Assembly: GCF_030863805.1 (NCBI RefSeq)
Contig: NZ_CP132957.1
Location: 3,844,001 to 3,908,000, forward strand
Length of the DNA stretch: 64,000 nt
Reading direction: 5' to 3'
Source of the DNA: Kineothrix sp. MB12-C1
Lineage (GTDB): Bacteria > Bacillota > Clostridia > Lachnospirales > Lachnospiraceae
How positions within the stretch are numbered: the stretch's first letter is position 1; each line of letters begins with the position of its first letter. The notes under the pieces were generated by a model. That model saw nothing but the letters and a program-made list of their open reading frames with translations. It had not been told where the DNA came from and did no database searches. Position numbers and translations under genes: made by a program. Of the stretch, positions 28,214 to 36,695 are shown piece by piece.

Positions 28214-29161
28214 ATGAGCGAGGAGAAGAAAGGTTTTTTTGGCAGGCTCAAGGATGGGCTTGCTAAGACCAGGAATAATATTGTTAATGGAATCGACTCT
28301 GTATTCAACGGTTTTTCCGCAATTGATGAAGACTTTTATGAGGAATTGGAAGAGATTCTGATTATGGGAGATATTGGTGTGAATGCTACCAATGCCATTA
28401 TTGAGAAGCTTCGGGAACAAGTAAAAGAAAATCATATTAAGCAACCGTCAGAATGCAAGGAATTTCTTATTGAAAGTATTAAGGAACAGATGCATGTGGA
28501 GGAAACAGCTTATGATTTCGAACACTGTCAGTCGGTCATATTGGTTATCGGTGTAAATGGCGTAGGTAAGACCACTTCAGTCGGTAAATTAGCCGGTATT
28601 TTGAAAGAGCAGGGACGAAAGGTACTTCTTGCAGCAGCGGATACTTTCCGTGCGGCAGCCGGAGAACAGTTAACGGAATGGGCCCACCGTGCCGGTGTGG
28701 ATATTATCGGTGGAGCAGAAGGTTCTGACCCTGCCAGCGTAATTTTCGATGCTGTGAATGCGGCGAGAGCGAGAAATGTGGATGTGCTTTTATGCGATAC
28801 GGCGGGGCGTCTGCATAATAAGAAGAACCTGATGGAAGAGCTTAAGAAAATAAATAGAATTATCGATAAGGAATTCCCCGGAGCGCACAGGGAGAATCTG
28901 GTGGTACTGGATGGAACCACAGGACAAAATGCGCTGCAGCAGGCCAGAGATTTCGGCGAAGTTGCAGATCTGACAGGTATTATTCTCACTAAGATGGATG
29001 GAACGGCTAAGGGCGGTATTGCAGTGGCTATTCAATCGGAATTAAATATTCCGGTAAAGTATATCGGAGTGGGAGAGACGATAGAGGATTTGCAAAAGTT
29101 TGACTCCGACCAGTTTGTAAATGCACTTTTTGATATAAAGACAACAGGTGAAGAGATATAA
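28214..29161 (+). CDS. ftsY: Signal recognition particle receptor FtsY
   Basis: 315 aa. ATG 28214 is chosen for AAGGAGGG immediately upstream and the start MSEEKKGFFGRLKDGL. SRP-type GTPase with N domain (about 1-95) and G domain: GVNGVGKTTSVGKLA (G1), DTAGRLHNK (G3) and TKMDGTAKGG (G4). It is the membrane receptor for Ffh, encoded at 34132. The acidic A domain of enterobacterial FtsY is absent, as usual in Firmicutes. Confidence 0.97.
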   Translation: MSEEKKGFFGRLKDGLAKTRNNIVNGIDSVFNGFSAIDEDFYEELEEILIMGDIGVNATNAIIEKLREQVKENHIKQPSECKEFLIESIKEQMHVEETAYDFEHCQSVILVIGVNGVGKTTSVGKLAGILKEQGRKVLLAAADTFRAAAGEQLTEWAHRAGVDIIGGAEGSDPASVIFDAVNAARARNVDVLLCDTAGRLHNKKNLMEELKKINRIIDKEFPGAHRENLVVLDGTTGQNALQQARDFGEVADLTGIILTKMDGTAKGGIAVAIQSELNIPVKYIGVGETIEDLQKFDSDQFVNALFDIKTTGEEI

Positions 29162-29191
29162 CATCATGATGAAGATCGTGAAGAGTCGAAA

Positions 29192-30436
29192 ATGGATGGA
29201 GGACAAGGTAAATTGGACGAGAAAATGCTGACACTGGATAAATTTGAAGAAGCTTCGGAGATAGTAAAATATGCAACGCAGGAAACTAAGCTCATTTACA
29301 GTGCTTATTTAAGTTTGCAAACGGGAAATAAGGTATATTTGAAACCTGAGAATATGCAGTTTACCGGAGCGTATAAGGTGAGAGGTGCTTATTATAAGCT
29401 AAGCACATTGACGGAGGAAGAACGGCAAAGAGGATTGATCACAGCATCTGCAGGCAATCATGCGCAGGGAGTTGCCTATGCAGCCAAATGCAACCACGTA
29501 AAGGCGACGATCGTTATGCCCAATACTACTCCGCTCATTAAGGTGAATCGGACAAAAAGCTATGGTGCCGAGGTCGTTCTCTTCGGTGATGTATATGACG
29601 AAGCCTGTGCGCATGCCTATGAGCTCGCCGAAGAAAAGGGGTATACCTTTATCCATCCATTCGATGATTTGGCAGTTGCGACCGGACAAGGAACGGTGGC
29701 TATGGAGATATTCAAGGATCTTCCTCTTGTCGATTATATATTGGTGCCAATTGGCGGCGGTGGTCTGGCGACGGGTGTTTCCACGCTTGCGAAGCTTCTT
29801 AACCCTAAGATTAAGGTAATCGGCGTAGAGCCGGCCGGTGCTAACTGCCTGCAGGCTTCCTTAAAGGAGGGACATATCGTCACCCTGGATAGTATCAATA
29901 CCATTGCCGACGGAACAGCGGTAAAGACACCAGGAAGTAAGATATTCCCGTATTTATCTAAGAATTTGGATGATATTATTACAGTAGAAGATGAAGAGCT
30001 CGTAGTCGCTTTTCTTGATATGGTGGAAAATCATAAAATGATAGTGGAGAATTCAGGACTTCTTACCGTGGCGGCGCTCAAGCATCTGGATGCGAAGAAT
30101 GCGAGAATTGTTTCCATTCTGAGCGGTGGCAACATGGATGTGATCACGATGTCATCGGTGGTACAACAAGGGCTGATATTGCGAGATCGTATCTTCACGG
30201 TGTCGGTTCTGCTTCCTGATAAACCGGGTGAATTGAGCAGGGTATCGGAGGTTATTGCAAAGCAAAGCGGAAATGTAATTAAACTGGAACATAATCAGTT
30301 CGTCTCCATTAACCGAAATGCGGCAGTGGAGCTTCGGATTACTTTAGAGGCGTTCGGGCCGGAACATAAGAAACAGATTATAGTGGCACTTCATCAAAAT
30401 GGGTATAAACCGAAAGCAGTTCGTACCATTATGTAA
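29192..30436 (+). CDS. ilvA: Threonine ammonia-lyase
   Basis: About 400-414 aa. PLP-dependent deamination of threonine to 2-oxobutanoate. The PLP lysine is in QFTGAYKVRGA (about residue 60), followed by SAGNHAQGVAY and the glycine loop GGGGLATG (about 189-196). A C-terminal ACT-like region begins near RIFTVSVLLPDKPGELS (about 331), as in the allosteric or catabolic short-form enzymes. The start is uncertain: ATG 29192 lacks a good SD and the family start MLTLDKFEEA corresponds to ATG 29228. It interrupts the usual ftsY-ylxM-ffh order. Confidence 0.92.
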   Translation: MDGGQGKLDEKMLTLDKFEEASEIVKYATQETKLIYSAYLSLQTGNKVYLKPENMQFTGAYKVRGAYYKLSTLTEEERQRGLITASAGNHAQGVAYAAKCNHVKATIVMPNTTPLIKVNRTKSYGAEVVLFGDVYDEACAHAYELAEEKGYTFIHPFDDLAVATGQGTVAMEIFKDLPLVDYILVPIGGGGLATGVSTLAKLLNPKIKVIGVEPAGANCLQASLKEGHIVTLDSINTIADGTAVKTPGSKIFPYLSKNLDDIITVEDEELVVAFLDMVENHKMIVENSGLLTVAALKHLDAKNARIVSILSGGNMDVITMSSVVQQGLILRDRIFTVSVLLPDKPGELSRVSEVIAKQSGNVIKLEHNQFVSINRNAAVELRITLEAFGPEHKKQIIVALHQNGYKPKAVRTIM

Positions 30437-30442
30437 TGAAAT

Positions 30443-30479
30443 AAAAAATCTGCATGGAAGTAAATGCAGGTTTTTTTCT
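30443..30479 (+). terminator. Intrinsic terminator after ilvA
   Basis: Stem AATCTGCAT/ATGCAGGTT with a 9-nt loop, followed by TTTTTTCTTT. Confidence 0.85.
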
Positions 30480-30509
30480 TTCTAAGTAATAGAAGTGAGG
30501 GAAATGGGG

Positions 30510-31544
30510 ATGTTAGAAAAGAAGGAAAGGTATGATAGGATGAAGAGTGCATCAGAAATAGAAAATGTGAATCATATGAATCACAATGTGATCCCTGCGA
30601 ATCACAATGTGACCCTTACGAATCACATGGAAGAAAAACATATTATAGAGATAGAACAGGAATATGAAAAGCGCCGTGAGGAGGAGAAAACGGTGAAACA
30701 GCGCGTAATCGATTATATTGTGATTACGCTCGCTTCCGTTGTGTACGCGGTGGGAGTCAGTCAGTTTGTTGATCCGAATAACTTAGCGCCGGGTGGTGTG
30801 ACCGGTGTTGCAATTATTTTAAATCGTGTAGTACCAATTGAAACAGGTACTCTCATTTTACTTATCAATATTCCGCTTGTTATTTTGGGAATGTGGAAAT
30901 TTGGGGTAAAGTTCATTATATCGACCTTTTATGCCATTGCAGCCACATCAATTTTCACGAACCTTCTGGCTCCCTTTGGAGCAGCCACAAAAGATGTATT
31001 TTTGGCGTCGCTTACAGGCAGTGTACTTATTGCGGTTTCCATGGGAATTATCTTTAAGTGTGGAGCAACGACAGGTGGAACGGATATTATTATTAAGTTT
31101 TTAAGGTTAAGATATCCGCACTTAAAGATGGGGGTGCTATTCTTCCTTACAGATGTAGGAATAGTAGTAGCTTCCGCTTTTGTGTTTCAGGATATTGATT
31201 CTGCGTTGTATGCGGGAATTGCCGTAGTGATTACTTCTCTAATGCTCGATGTAGTCCTTTATGGACGGGATGGGGCCAAGCTGATTTACATTATCAGCGA
31301 TTCTTCTGATAAGATTACGACTAAGCTGTTAGAGGATCTGGGAATTGGTGTGACCCATATTAACGGTCAGGGGGCTTATAGCGGTAAAGAGAAGCAGATT
31401 ATCATGTGTGTATCTAGAAAGACTCTTGCTCCACGCATCGAGGAGATCGTTCGGGAAGAGGATGCGGATGCCTTTATGATAGTAACGAGTGCAACGGAAA
31501 TATTTGGAGAAGGATATAAGAGTTATTTCAGTGAAAAGATTTGA
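30510..31544 (+). CDS. YitT family membrane protein with C-terminal DUF2179 domain
   Basis: About 344 aa; ATG 30510 has GAGGG 8 nt upstream, and ATG 30504 or GTG 30495 are alternatives. A hydrophilic N-terminus of about 65 residues holds a tandem 7-residue repeat (NHNVIPA, NHNVTLT). Five or six membrane segments follow (about residues 70-250; NLAPGGVTGVA and FKCGATTGGTDIIIKF are family features), then the cytoplasmic DUF2179 domain of about 80 residues (GAYSGKEKQIIMCVSR). The family's transport function is not firmly established. Confidence 0.9.
   Translation: MLEKKERYDRMKSASEIENVNHMNHNVIPANHNVTLTNHMEEKHIIEIEQEYEKRREEEKTVKQRVIDYIVITLASVVYAVGVSQFVDPNNLAPGGVTGVAIILNRVVPIETGTLILLINIPLVILGMWKFGVKFIISTFYAIAATSIFTNLLAPFGAATKDVFLASLTGSVLIAVSMGIIFKCGATTGGTDIIIKFLRLRYPHLKMGVLFFLTDVGIVVASAFVFQDIDSALYAGIAVVITSLMLDVVLYGRDGAKLIYIISDSSDKITTKLLEDLGIGVTHINGQGAYSGKEKQIIMCVSRKTLAPRIEEIVREEDADAFMIVTSATEIFGEGYKSYFSEKI
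30578..30629 (+). repeat. 21-bp in-frame tandem repeat
   Basis: Two 21-bp units (30578-30598 and 30599-30619) differing at three positions, plus a partial third unit. They encode the repeated NHNV heptads at the N-terminus of the YitT-type protein. Such a tract could vary in length by slippage. Confidence 0.75.
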
Positions 31545-31622
31545 ACCCCATCCATCATGTATGGTAAGATAGAGAAATAAGATAGCAAATATAAGAACAA
31601 AATGGGGATGGATGATTAAAAG

Positions 31623-32768
31623 ATGGAGACATTTAATAATTTTACGGAAGAAAAAAGAGTAACTAAGCGAAGGCAAAGAAACACAATGAGAAGGCGGCGG
31701 AAAAATAAAGGAAAAAGAAGCGGCGGCAGTCTCTGGTTTCTTGCGATTTTATGTGTCATTGCACTTAGTGCTCTAACCGGATGTCTTTTGCTTACAGCAA
31801 AAAATTACAGCCTTAAGAATGAAGTGAATGAGGCTATGGCATATATCGATGAAGTAAATTCCATTACCACTTATACGGAAGAAGAGATGCAGGCTATCAT
31901 TGCGAAAGAAGTGGGAGAAGCATCGGAAGAACAGAAAGCAGAAATTCTTGATGAGATGAAGGCGATGATGGAAAACGGAGATGGAACCTCTGCAATGCTG
32001 CGCTATTTTTATCCGGATGAAATCGTTGTTGCCTCTGACGGTCGTTACTATTTCTTCCCGATTCTCGACACCTTGAGGCATCATTCTTACGAAAATGAAC
32101 AATTTATAATGAATGATGATATGATACTGGAATATAAAGAAAACGATAATATCGTTTCGCGTAAGGGAATCGATGTATCGAAATACCAGAGCTCGATTAA
32201 TTGGGAGAAAGTAGCCGGGGATGATGTGGAATATGCCTTTATCCGATTGGGAATCAGGGGATCATCGGAAGGAAAACTTGTCCTTGATGATACTTACGAG
32301 GATAATATAGAAGGTGCAATCTCCAATGGTATCGATGTAGGCGTTTATTTCTTCACACAAGCTTTAAATAAAGAAGAGGCGGTGGAAGAGGCGGAGTTCG
32401 TATTGGAGAACTTGGAAGGCTATGATATTACATATCCCATCGTTCTCGATGTGGAAGCGATTGAAGTGAAGAATCCCAGAACAAAAGGTATGACAAAGCA
32501 AGACTGGACAGATGTTTGCATTGCCTTTTGTGAGACGATTCGTGAGGCGGGGTACACGCCGATGATATATGGGAACTTGAAGACCTTCTTTTTGATGGTG
32601 GATATGGAACAGCTGGAAGCCTATGAGAAATGGTTCGCTTATTATAATACACCTCTTTATTTTCCTTATGAATTCTCCATATGGCAGTATACCTCTACAG
32701 GGAAGGTGAACGGCATTAAAGGAGATGTAGATCTGAATGTGAGCATGAAGGATTGGAAGAATGAATGA
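31623..32768 (+). CDS. Membrane-anchored GH25 muramidase
   Basis: 381 aa. A basic N-terminus (RRRRKNKGKR) and one membrane helix (about residues 38-58) anchor an extracellular protein; about 110 residues of helical/Glu-rich stalk precede the lysozyme domain. The GH25 domain spans about 180-378: GIDVSKYQSSINW, AFIRLGIRG, GVYFFTQA, the catalytic DVEA motif (about 277-280) and SIWQYTSTGKV. It should cut MurNAc-GlcNAc bonds of peptidoglycan. No strong SD precedes ATG 31623; ATG 31686 (MRRRRK) is an alternative. It overlaps the AraC gene by 8 nt. Confidence 0.9.
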   Translation: METFNNFTEEKRVTKRRQRNTMRRRRKNKGKRSGGSLWFLAILCVIALSALTGCLLLTAKNYSLKNEVNEAMAYIDEVNSITTYTEEEMQAIIAKEVGEASEEQKAEILDEMKAMMENGDGTSAMLRYFYPDEIVVASDGRYYFFPILDTLRHHSYENEQFIMNDDMILEYKENDNIVSRKGIDVSKYQSSINWEKVAGDDVEYAFIRLGIRGSSEGKLVLDDTYEDNIEGAISNGIDVGVYFFTQALNKEEAVEEAEFVLENLEGYDITYPIVLDVEAIEVKNPRTKGMTKQDWTDVCIAFCETIREAGYTPMIYGNLKTFFLMVDMEQLEAYEKWFAYYNTPLYFPYEFSIWQYTSTGKVNGIKGDVDLNVSMKDWKNE

Positions 32769-33609
32769 TAAGATGGAAGGGTATGAGAAGGCCGGATATC
32801 TCAATAAGCATTATAAGTTATTTCATTTAAAGGATTGCGACAGCAGGGAATTCGACTACCATTATCATGACTTTGATAAGATAGTTTATTTCCTCGATGG
32901 AAAAGTGAACTATATGATAGAAGGGAAGAAGTTTCTGTTAGAGCCATATGATTTTCTCCTTGTGAATCGGAATGAAATACATAAACCGATGGTGGATTTC
33001 TCAGTGCCGTATGAGCGAGTGATTCTATATATCGATCATGATTTTCTGTCAGGATATGCCAATGGGGATTATAACTTAGCCGAATGCTTTCAAAGAACTG
33101 CGGAGGAAAAGACAAATGTAGTTCGTTTTCCGGCAGTAGCGACAAGGCAACTTGCGGATACTCTTCACCGCATGGAAGCAAGCGATAAGGAGAATGCTTA
33201 TGCGGGAGAATTATATGGAGAGCTTTTGTTTCTAGAATTTATGATTCAAATAAACAGAGCTTGCAAAGAAAATGAATTCGCCTATCATCATACGGCAAAA
33301 TATAATAAAAAAATTATTGATATTCTACAGTATATTAATGAGAATCTACCGGAGGAACTAACTATCGATAGCTTAGCGGAGCGATTCTATATGAGTAAAT
33401 ACCATATGATGCGTAGGTTCAAGGAGGAAACCGGTTATTCCATCCATCAGTATATTTCTGAAAAAAGAATTCTTGCGGCGAAAACTATGCTTTTAAGCGG
33501 AACTCCGGCTACGACAGCAGCAATGGAATGCGGGTTCAAAGACTATTCTACTTTTGCCCGTGCTTTCAGGAAAAGACTGGGAAATATGCCGTCTAAAATA
33601 AAAAACTAG
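32761..33609 (+). CDS. AraC family transcriptional regulator
   Basis: 282 aa. An N-terminal cupin-like ligand domain (about 1-150; HYHDFDKIVYFLDGKVNYMI, then LVNRNEIHKP) is followed by two C-terminal helix-turn-helix motifs (about 185-282): LTIDSLAERFYMSKYHMMRRFK and AAMECGFKDYSTFARAFRK (each given in part here as LAERFYMSKYHMMRRF and ECGFKDYSTFARAFRK). It overlaps the muramidase gene, so they are probably co-transcribed. The effector is unknown. Confidence 0.92.
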   Translation: MNDKMEGYEKAGYLNKHYKLFHLKDCDSREFDYHYHDFDKIVYFLDGKVNYMIEGKKFLLEPYDFLLVNRNEIHKPMVDFSVPYERVILYIDHDFLSGYANGDYNLAECFQRTAEEKTNVVRFPAVATRQLADTLHRMEASDKENAYAGELYGELLFLEFMIQINRACKENEFAYHHTAKYNKKIIDILQYINENLPEELTIDSLAERFYMSKYHMMRRFKEETGYSIHQYISEKRILAAKTMLLSGTPATTAAMECGFKDYSTFARAFRKRLGNMPSKIKN

Positions 33610-33637
33610 GGTGTCAAGAAAAAATACTTGACACCCT
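33608..33637. terminator. Inverted repeat after araC-type gene, overlapping next promoter
   Basis: Perfect 11-bp arms AGGGTGTCAAG/CTTGACACCCT with loop AAAAAATA, starting within the araC stop codon. There is no T-tract, and the right arm contains the -35 hexamer of the ylxM promoter. It can therefore be a terminator or an operator. Confidence 0.55.
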
Positions 33638-33656
33638 GATTTCGTTATAGTATGAT
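33628..33656 (+). promoter_or_regulatory. Promoter of ylxM-ffh
   Basis: TTGACA, 17-nt spacer, TATGAT. The -35 is inside the right arm of the inverted repeat. The -10 covers the upstream in-frame ATG at 33652, which cannot then be the ylxM start. Confidence 0.8.
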
Positions 33657-33729
33657 AATTTCTGTGCTCGAGGAAATATTTTTTGAGCGTAGGCTTGGAA
33701 TATATGGAAGAAGCAACGGAGAAGGTTCA

Positions 33730-34071
33730 ATGGAGAAGATCGTAGCACAAGGTTTATTATATGATTTCTACGGAGAGCTGCTGACAAAACATCAACGTAA
33801 GATTTATGAGGATGCAGTATATAATGATTTATCTCTGAGTGAAATTGCGCAGGAACAAGGAATCAGCAGGCAGGGAGTTCATGACCTGATCAAACGGTGT
33901 GATAATCTTTTGGAAGGATATGAGAGTAAGCTTCATCTGGTGGAACGGTTCAACCGCATTCAGGATAAGGTGGGACGTATCAATAGCTTGGCGGCAGATG
34001 AGTGTGTGGATGCTTCTTTGCTCAGGATAGAGATTAAGAAATTAACCGATGAGATTCTGGCAGCACTTTAG
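33730..34071 (+). CDS. ylxM: YlxM/UPF0122 helix-turn-helix protein
   Basis: 113 aa from ATG 33730, which has AGAAGG upstream. Resembles region 4 of a sigma factor: LSLSEIAQEQGISRQGVHDLIKRC forms the helix-turn-helix (about residues 35-58; core EIAQEQGISRQGVHDLI). It is conserved just upstream of ffh in Firmicutes and is thought to act with the signal recognition particle. C-terminal half is helical. Confidence 0.92.
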   Translation: MEKIVAQGLLYDFYGELLTKHQRKIYEDAVYNDLSLSEIAQEQGISRQGVHDLIKRCDNLLEGYESKLHLVERFNRIQDKVGRINSLAADECVDASLLRIEIKKLTDEILAAL

Positions 34072-34085
34072 TCTTCAGAAGAGAG

Positions 34086-34109
34086 AACAGTGAAGGACTG
34101 AACTGTTAC
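34086..34109. repeat. Palindromic repeat copy upstream of ffh, arms swapped
   Basis: AACAGT (34086-34091) and ACTGTT (34102-34107) form the arms around a GAAGGACTGA centre, followed by AC. Compared with 53387-53413, both arms differ at the one position that keeps them complementary. It ends 23 nt before the ffh start. Confidence 0.6.
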
Positions 34110-34131
34110 AGAGGAATAGAAGAGGTAATGT

Positions 34132-35490
34132 ATGGCATTTGAAAGTTTGACGGACAAATTGCAGAATGTATTCAAAAATTTAAGAAGCAAGGGCCGTTTA
34201 ACTGAGGAGGACGTAAAAGCAGCCTTAAAGGAAGTAAAAATGGCGCTTTTAGAAGCGGATGTAAACTTTAAGGTAGTTAAGCAATTTATAAAGTCCGTAG
34301 AAGAACGAGCAGTTGGTGCTGATGTGATGAATGGCCTTAATCCCGGGCAGATGGTCATTAAGATCGTAAACGAAGAAATGGTAACTCTGATGGGTTCCGA
34401 GACGACGGAGATTAAGATGCAGCCGGGGAAAGCGATAACCGTTCTCATGATGTGCGGTTTGCAGGGTGCCGGTAAGACGACTACGACAGCGAAAATTGCA
34501 GGTAAATTAAAGCTGAAAAGTAAAAAGCCTCTGTTAGTGGCTTGCGATATTTATCGTCCTGCGGCTATTAAGCAGTTACAGATTAACGGAGAGAAACAAG
34601 GCGTAGATGTTTTTTCCATGGGGGACAATCATAGTCCTGTGGATATTGCGAAAGCTTCTATCGAACACGCGAATAAGAACGGACATAATGTAGTGATTCT
34701 CGATACTGCCGGTCGTCTTCATATCGATGAGGATATGATGGCAGAGCTTCAAGCGATAAAAGAAAACATAGAAGTACATCAAACACTTCTTGTTGTAGAC
34801 GCTATGACCGGACAGGATGCGGTTAATGTAGCGAAAGAATTCGATGAAAAGATTCATATAGATGGTGTTGTATTATCGAAGATGGATGGCGATACCAGAG
34901 GTGGTGCTGCTCTTTCTGTAAAAACAGTGACCGGTAAGCCGATTCTCTTTGTAGGTATGGGAGAGAAGCTTTCCGATCTGGAGCAATTTTATCCCGACCG
35001 TATGGCGAGTCGGATTCTGGGAATGGGCGATGTACTTACATTAATCGATAAGGTACAGGCCAATCTGGATATCGATGAAGGCAAAGAAAAAGAAATGGCT
35101 GCCCGTATGAAAAAGGGTAAGTTCGACTTCAATGATTATCTGGAAAGTATGAAACAAATGAAAAATATGGGTGGCCTTTCCAGTATTCTTGGAATGATGC
35201 CTGGCATGGGAAAACAACTTGGCGATATCGAATCCATGGTGGATGAGAAGCAGCTTGCCAGAATGGAAGCAATTGTGCTGAGTATGACGCACGCAGAGAG
35301 AGAGAACCCGAAGCTCCTTAACTTAAGCAGAAAAAGTCGTATTGCAAGAGGTGCAGGAGTGGATATTGCGGTGGTGAACCGATTTATAAAACAGTTCGAA
35401 CAATCGCAGAAGATGATGAAGCAAATGCCCGGAATGCTGGGCGGAAAAAAAGGAAAAGGTATGTTCGGCGGTATGAAATTCCCGTTTTGA
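34132..35490 (+). CDS. ffh: Signal recognition particle protein Ffh
   Basis: 452 aa. N domain, GTPase domain (GLQGAGKTTTTAKIA about residue 105, DTAGRLHIDEDM, SKMDGDTRGGAAL) and Met-rich M domain (about 320-452; MKQMKNMGGLSSILGMMPGM) that binds SRP RNA and signal sequences. It ends in a GKKGKGMFGGMKFPF tail. AAGAGG precedes the start, between it and a palindromic repeat. Partner FtsY is at 28214. Confidence 0.98.
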   Translation: MAFESLTDKLQNVFKNLRSKGRLTEEDVKAALKEVKMALLEADVNFKVVKQFIKSVEERAVGADVMNGLNPGQMVIKIVNEEMVTLMGSETTEIKMQPGKAITVLMMCGLQGAGKTTTTAKIAGKLKLKSKKPLLVACDIYRPAAIKQLQINGEKQGVDVFSMGDNHSPVDIAKASIEHANKNGHNVVILDTAGRLHIDEDMMAELQAIKENIEVHQTLLVVDAMTGQDAVNVAKEFDEKIHIDGVVLSKMDGDTRGGAALSVKTVTGKPILFVGMGEKLSDLEQFYPDRMASRILGMGDVLTLIDKVQANLDIDEGKEKEMAARMKKGKFDFNDYLESMKQMKNMGGLSSILGMMPGMGKQLGDIESMVDEKQLARMEAIVLSMTHAERENPKLLNLSRKSRIARGAGVDIAVVNRFIKQFEQSQKMMKQMPGMLGGKKGKGMFGGMKFPF

Positions 35491-35522
35491 CATAGAAATT
35501 AATTTCATGGAGGTGAAATAAA

Positions 35523-35768
35523 ATGGCAGTTAAAATCAGATTAAGAAGAATGGGTCAGAAGAAAGCTCCTTTCTATAGAATCATTGTAGCGGATTCCCGC
35601 TCTCCCAGAGATGGAAGATTCATCGAAGAAATCGGAACTTATGATCCTACTACAGATCCGAGCAGCTACAAAGTTAACGAAGAGTTAGCGAAAAAATGGT
35701 TGTCCAATGGAGCACAACCGACAGAAGTTGTTAGCAAGATTTTCAAATTGGCAGGTATTACAAAATAA
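35523..35768 (+). CDS. rpsP: 30S ribosomal protein S16
   Basis: 81 aa, standard length. Begins [20 protein letters not shown], with the family's [29 protein letters not shown] is just upstream. Placed between ffh and khpA, as usual. Confidence 0.98.
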   Translation: MAVKIRLRRMGQKKAPFYRIIVADSRSPRDGRFIEEIGTYDPTTDPSSYKVNEELAKKWLSNGAQPTEVVSKIFKLAGITK

Positions 35769-35793
35769 GACCGGTCGCTTTTGGAGGTGGACT

Positions 35794-36021
35794 ATGAAGG
35801 AATTAGTTGAAGTAATTGCAAAAGCACTTGTTGACAATCCGGATGAGGTTGTGGTAACTGAGAAGGAAGAGGGCAGAAATGTCGTTGTTGAACTTCACGT
35901 TGCACAGACCGATATGGGAAAAATAATCGGCAAACAGGGAAGAATTGCAAAAGCGATTCGTTCCGTTGTCAAGGCAGCATCATCCAAAGACAATAAGAAA
36001 GTGGATGTAGAAATCGTTTAA
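35794..36021 (+). CDS. khpA: KH-domain RNA-binding protein KhpA
   Basis: 75 aa from ATG 35794, with TTGGAGGTG upstream. A single KH domain with the GxxG loop in KIIGKQGRIAKAIRSVV (about residues 44-60). Family members bind RNA with KhpB/EloR and affect cell elongation and rRNA maturation. A strong terminator follows it. Confidence 0.95.
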   Translation: MKELVEVIAKALVDNPDEVVVTEKEEGRNVVVELHVAQTDMGKIIGKQGRIAKAIRSVVKAASSKDNKKVDVEIV

Positions 36022-36030
36022 ACCGATTGG

Positions 36031-36063
36031 AAAAATGAGGATGGATACCCATCCTCATTTTTG
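36031..36063 (+). terminator. Intrinsic terminator after khpA
   Basis: Stem AATGAGGATGG/CCATCCTCATT with a tight loop (GATAC region), followed by TTTTG. Confidence 0.9.
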
Positions 36064-36089
36064 TCAAAGTGTTCTTTAAAACTTAGTAT
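36061..36089 (+). promoter_or_regulatory. Promoter of rimM-trmD
   Basis: TTGTCA, 17-nt spacer, TAGTAT, directly after the khpA terminator. The leader of about 90 nt contains several small hairpins; one, TCCGC/GCGGA with loop CAAA at 36158-36171, lies just before the rimM SD and could affect translation. Confidence 0.55.
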
Positions 36090-36185
36090 CTGAAGGAAAA
36101 TGTTGAAAGAAAAGCACTTTCAGAAGTTGGAAAAAGCTTTCAACTGTTAATTTTGAGTCCGCCAAAGCGGATATGAGGTATAGAT

Positions 36186-36695
36186 ATGGACGATAAGCTG
36201 AGAGTTGGGGTTATTTCTTCAACACATGGAATCAAGGGGGAAGTTAAGGTATTTCCTACGACAGATGAACCAACACGGTTCAAGAAAATGAAACAGGTTA
36301 TTTTGGATACCGGAAAAGAAGAGAGTATTCTTACGATAGAAGGCGTTAAGTTTTTTAAACAATTCGTAATTTTAAAATTTGAGGGAATTGATAATATCAA
36401 CGATGTCGAGAAGTATAAAGGAAAAGAGCTGTATGTGACAAGGGAGAACGCACAGCGGCTTGGCAAAAATGAATATTTCATCGGGGATTTAATCGGAATG
36501 ACTGTGATAGAGGATACGGGAAGGAATCTGGGTATTTTGGAAGAGGTTCTGTTAACCGGAGCAAATGATGTCTACCAGGTAAGAATGGAAAGCGATGAAG
36601 AATTACTTATTCCGGCGATTAAGCAGTGTATCCTTTCTGTAGATATGGAGAAAAAAGAGATGACAGTACATTTGCTGGAGGGACTGCTTCCATGA
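36186..36695 (+). CDS. rimM: Ribosome maturation factor RimM
   Basis: 169 aa, normal length. The N-terminal RimM domain starts [20 protein letters not shown] with PTRF; the C-terminal PRC-barrel is at about 95-169 ([12 protein letters not shown]). It assists 30S head assembly near S19. GAGGT precedes ATG 36186. It overlaps trmD by 4 nt (ATGA). Confidence 0.96.
   Translation: MDDKLRVGVISSTHGIKGEVKVFPTTDEPTRFKKMKQVILDTGKEESILTIEGVKFFKQFVILKFEGIDNINDVEKYKGKELYVTRENAQRLGKNEYFIGDLIGMTVIEDTGRNLGILEEVLLTGANDVYQVRMESDEELLIPAIKQCILSVDMEKKEMTVHLLEGLLP

Noticed and set aside
30578-30629. CRISPR-like array
   Set aside because: Only two tandem 21-bp units without spacers, inside a coding frame.
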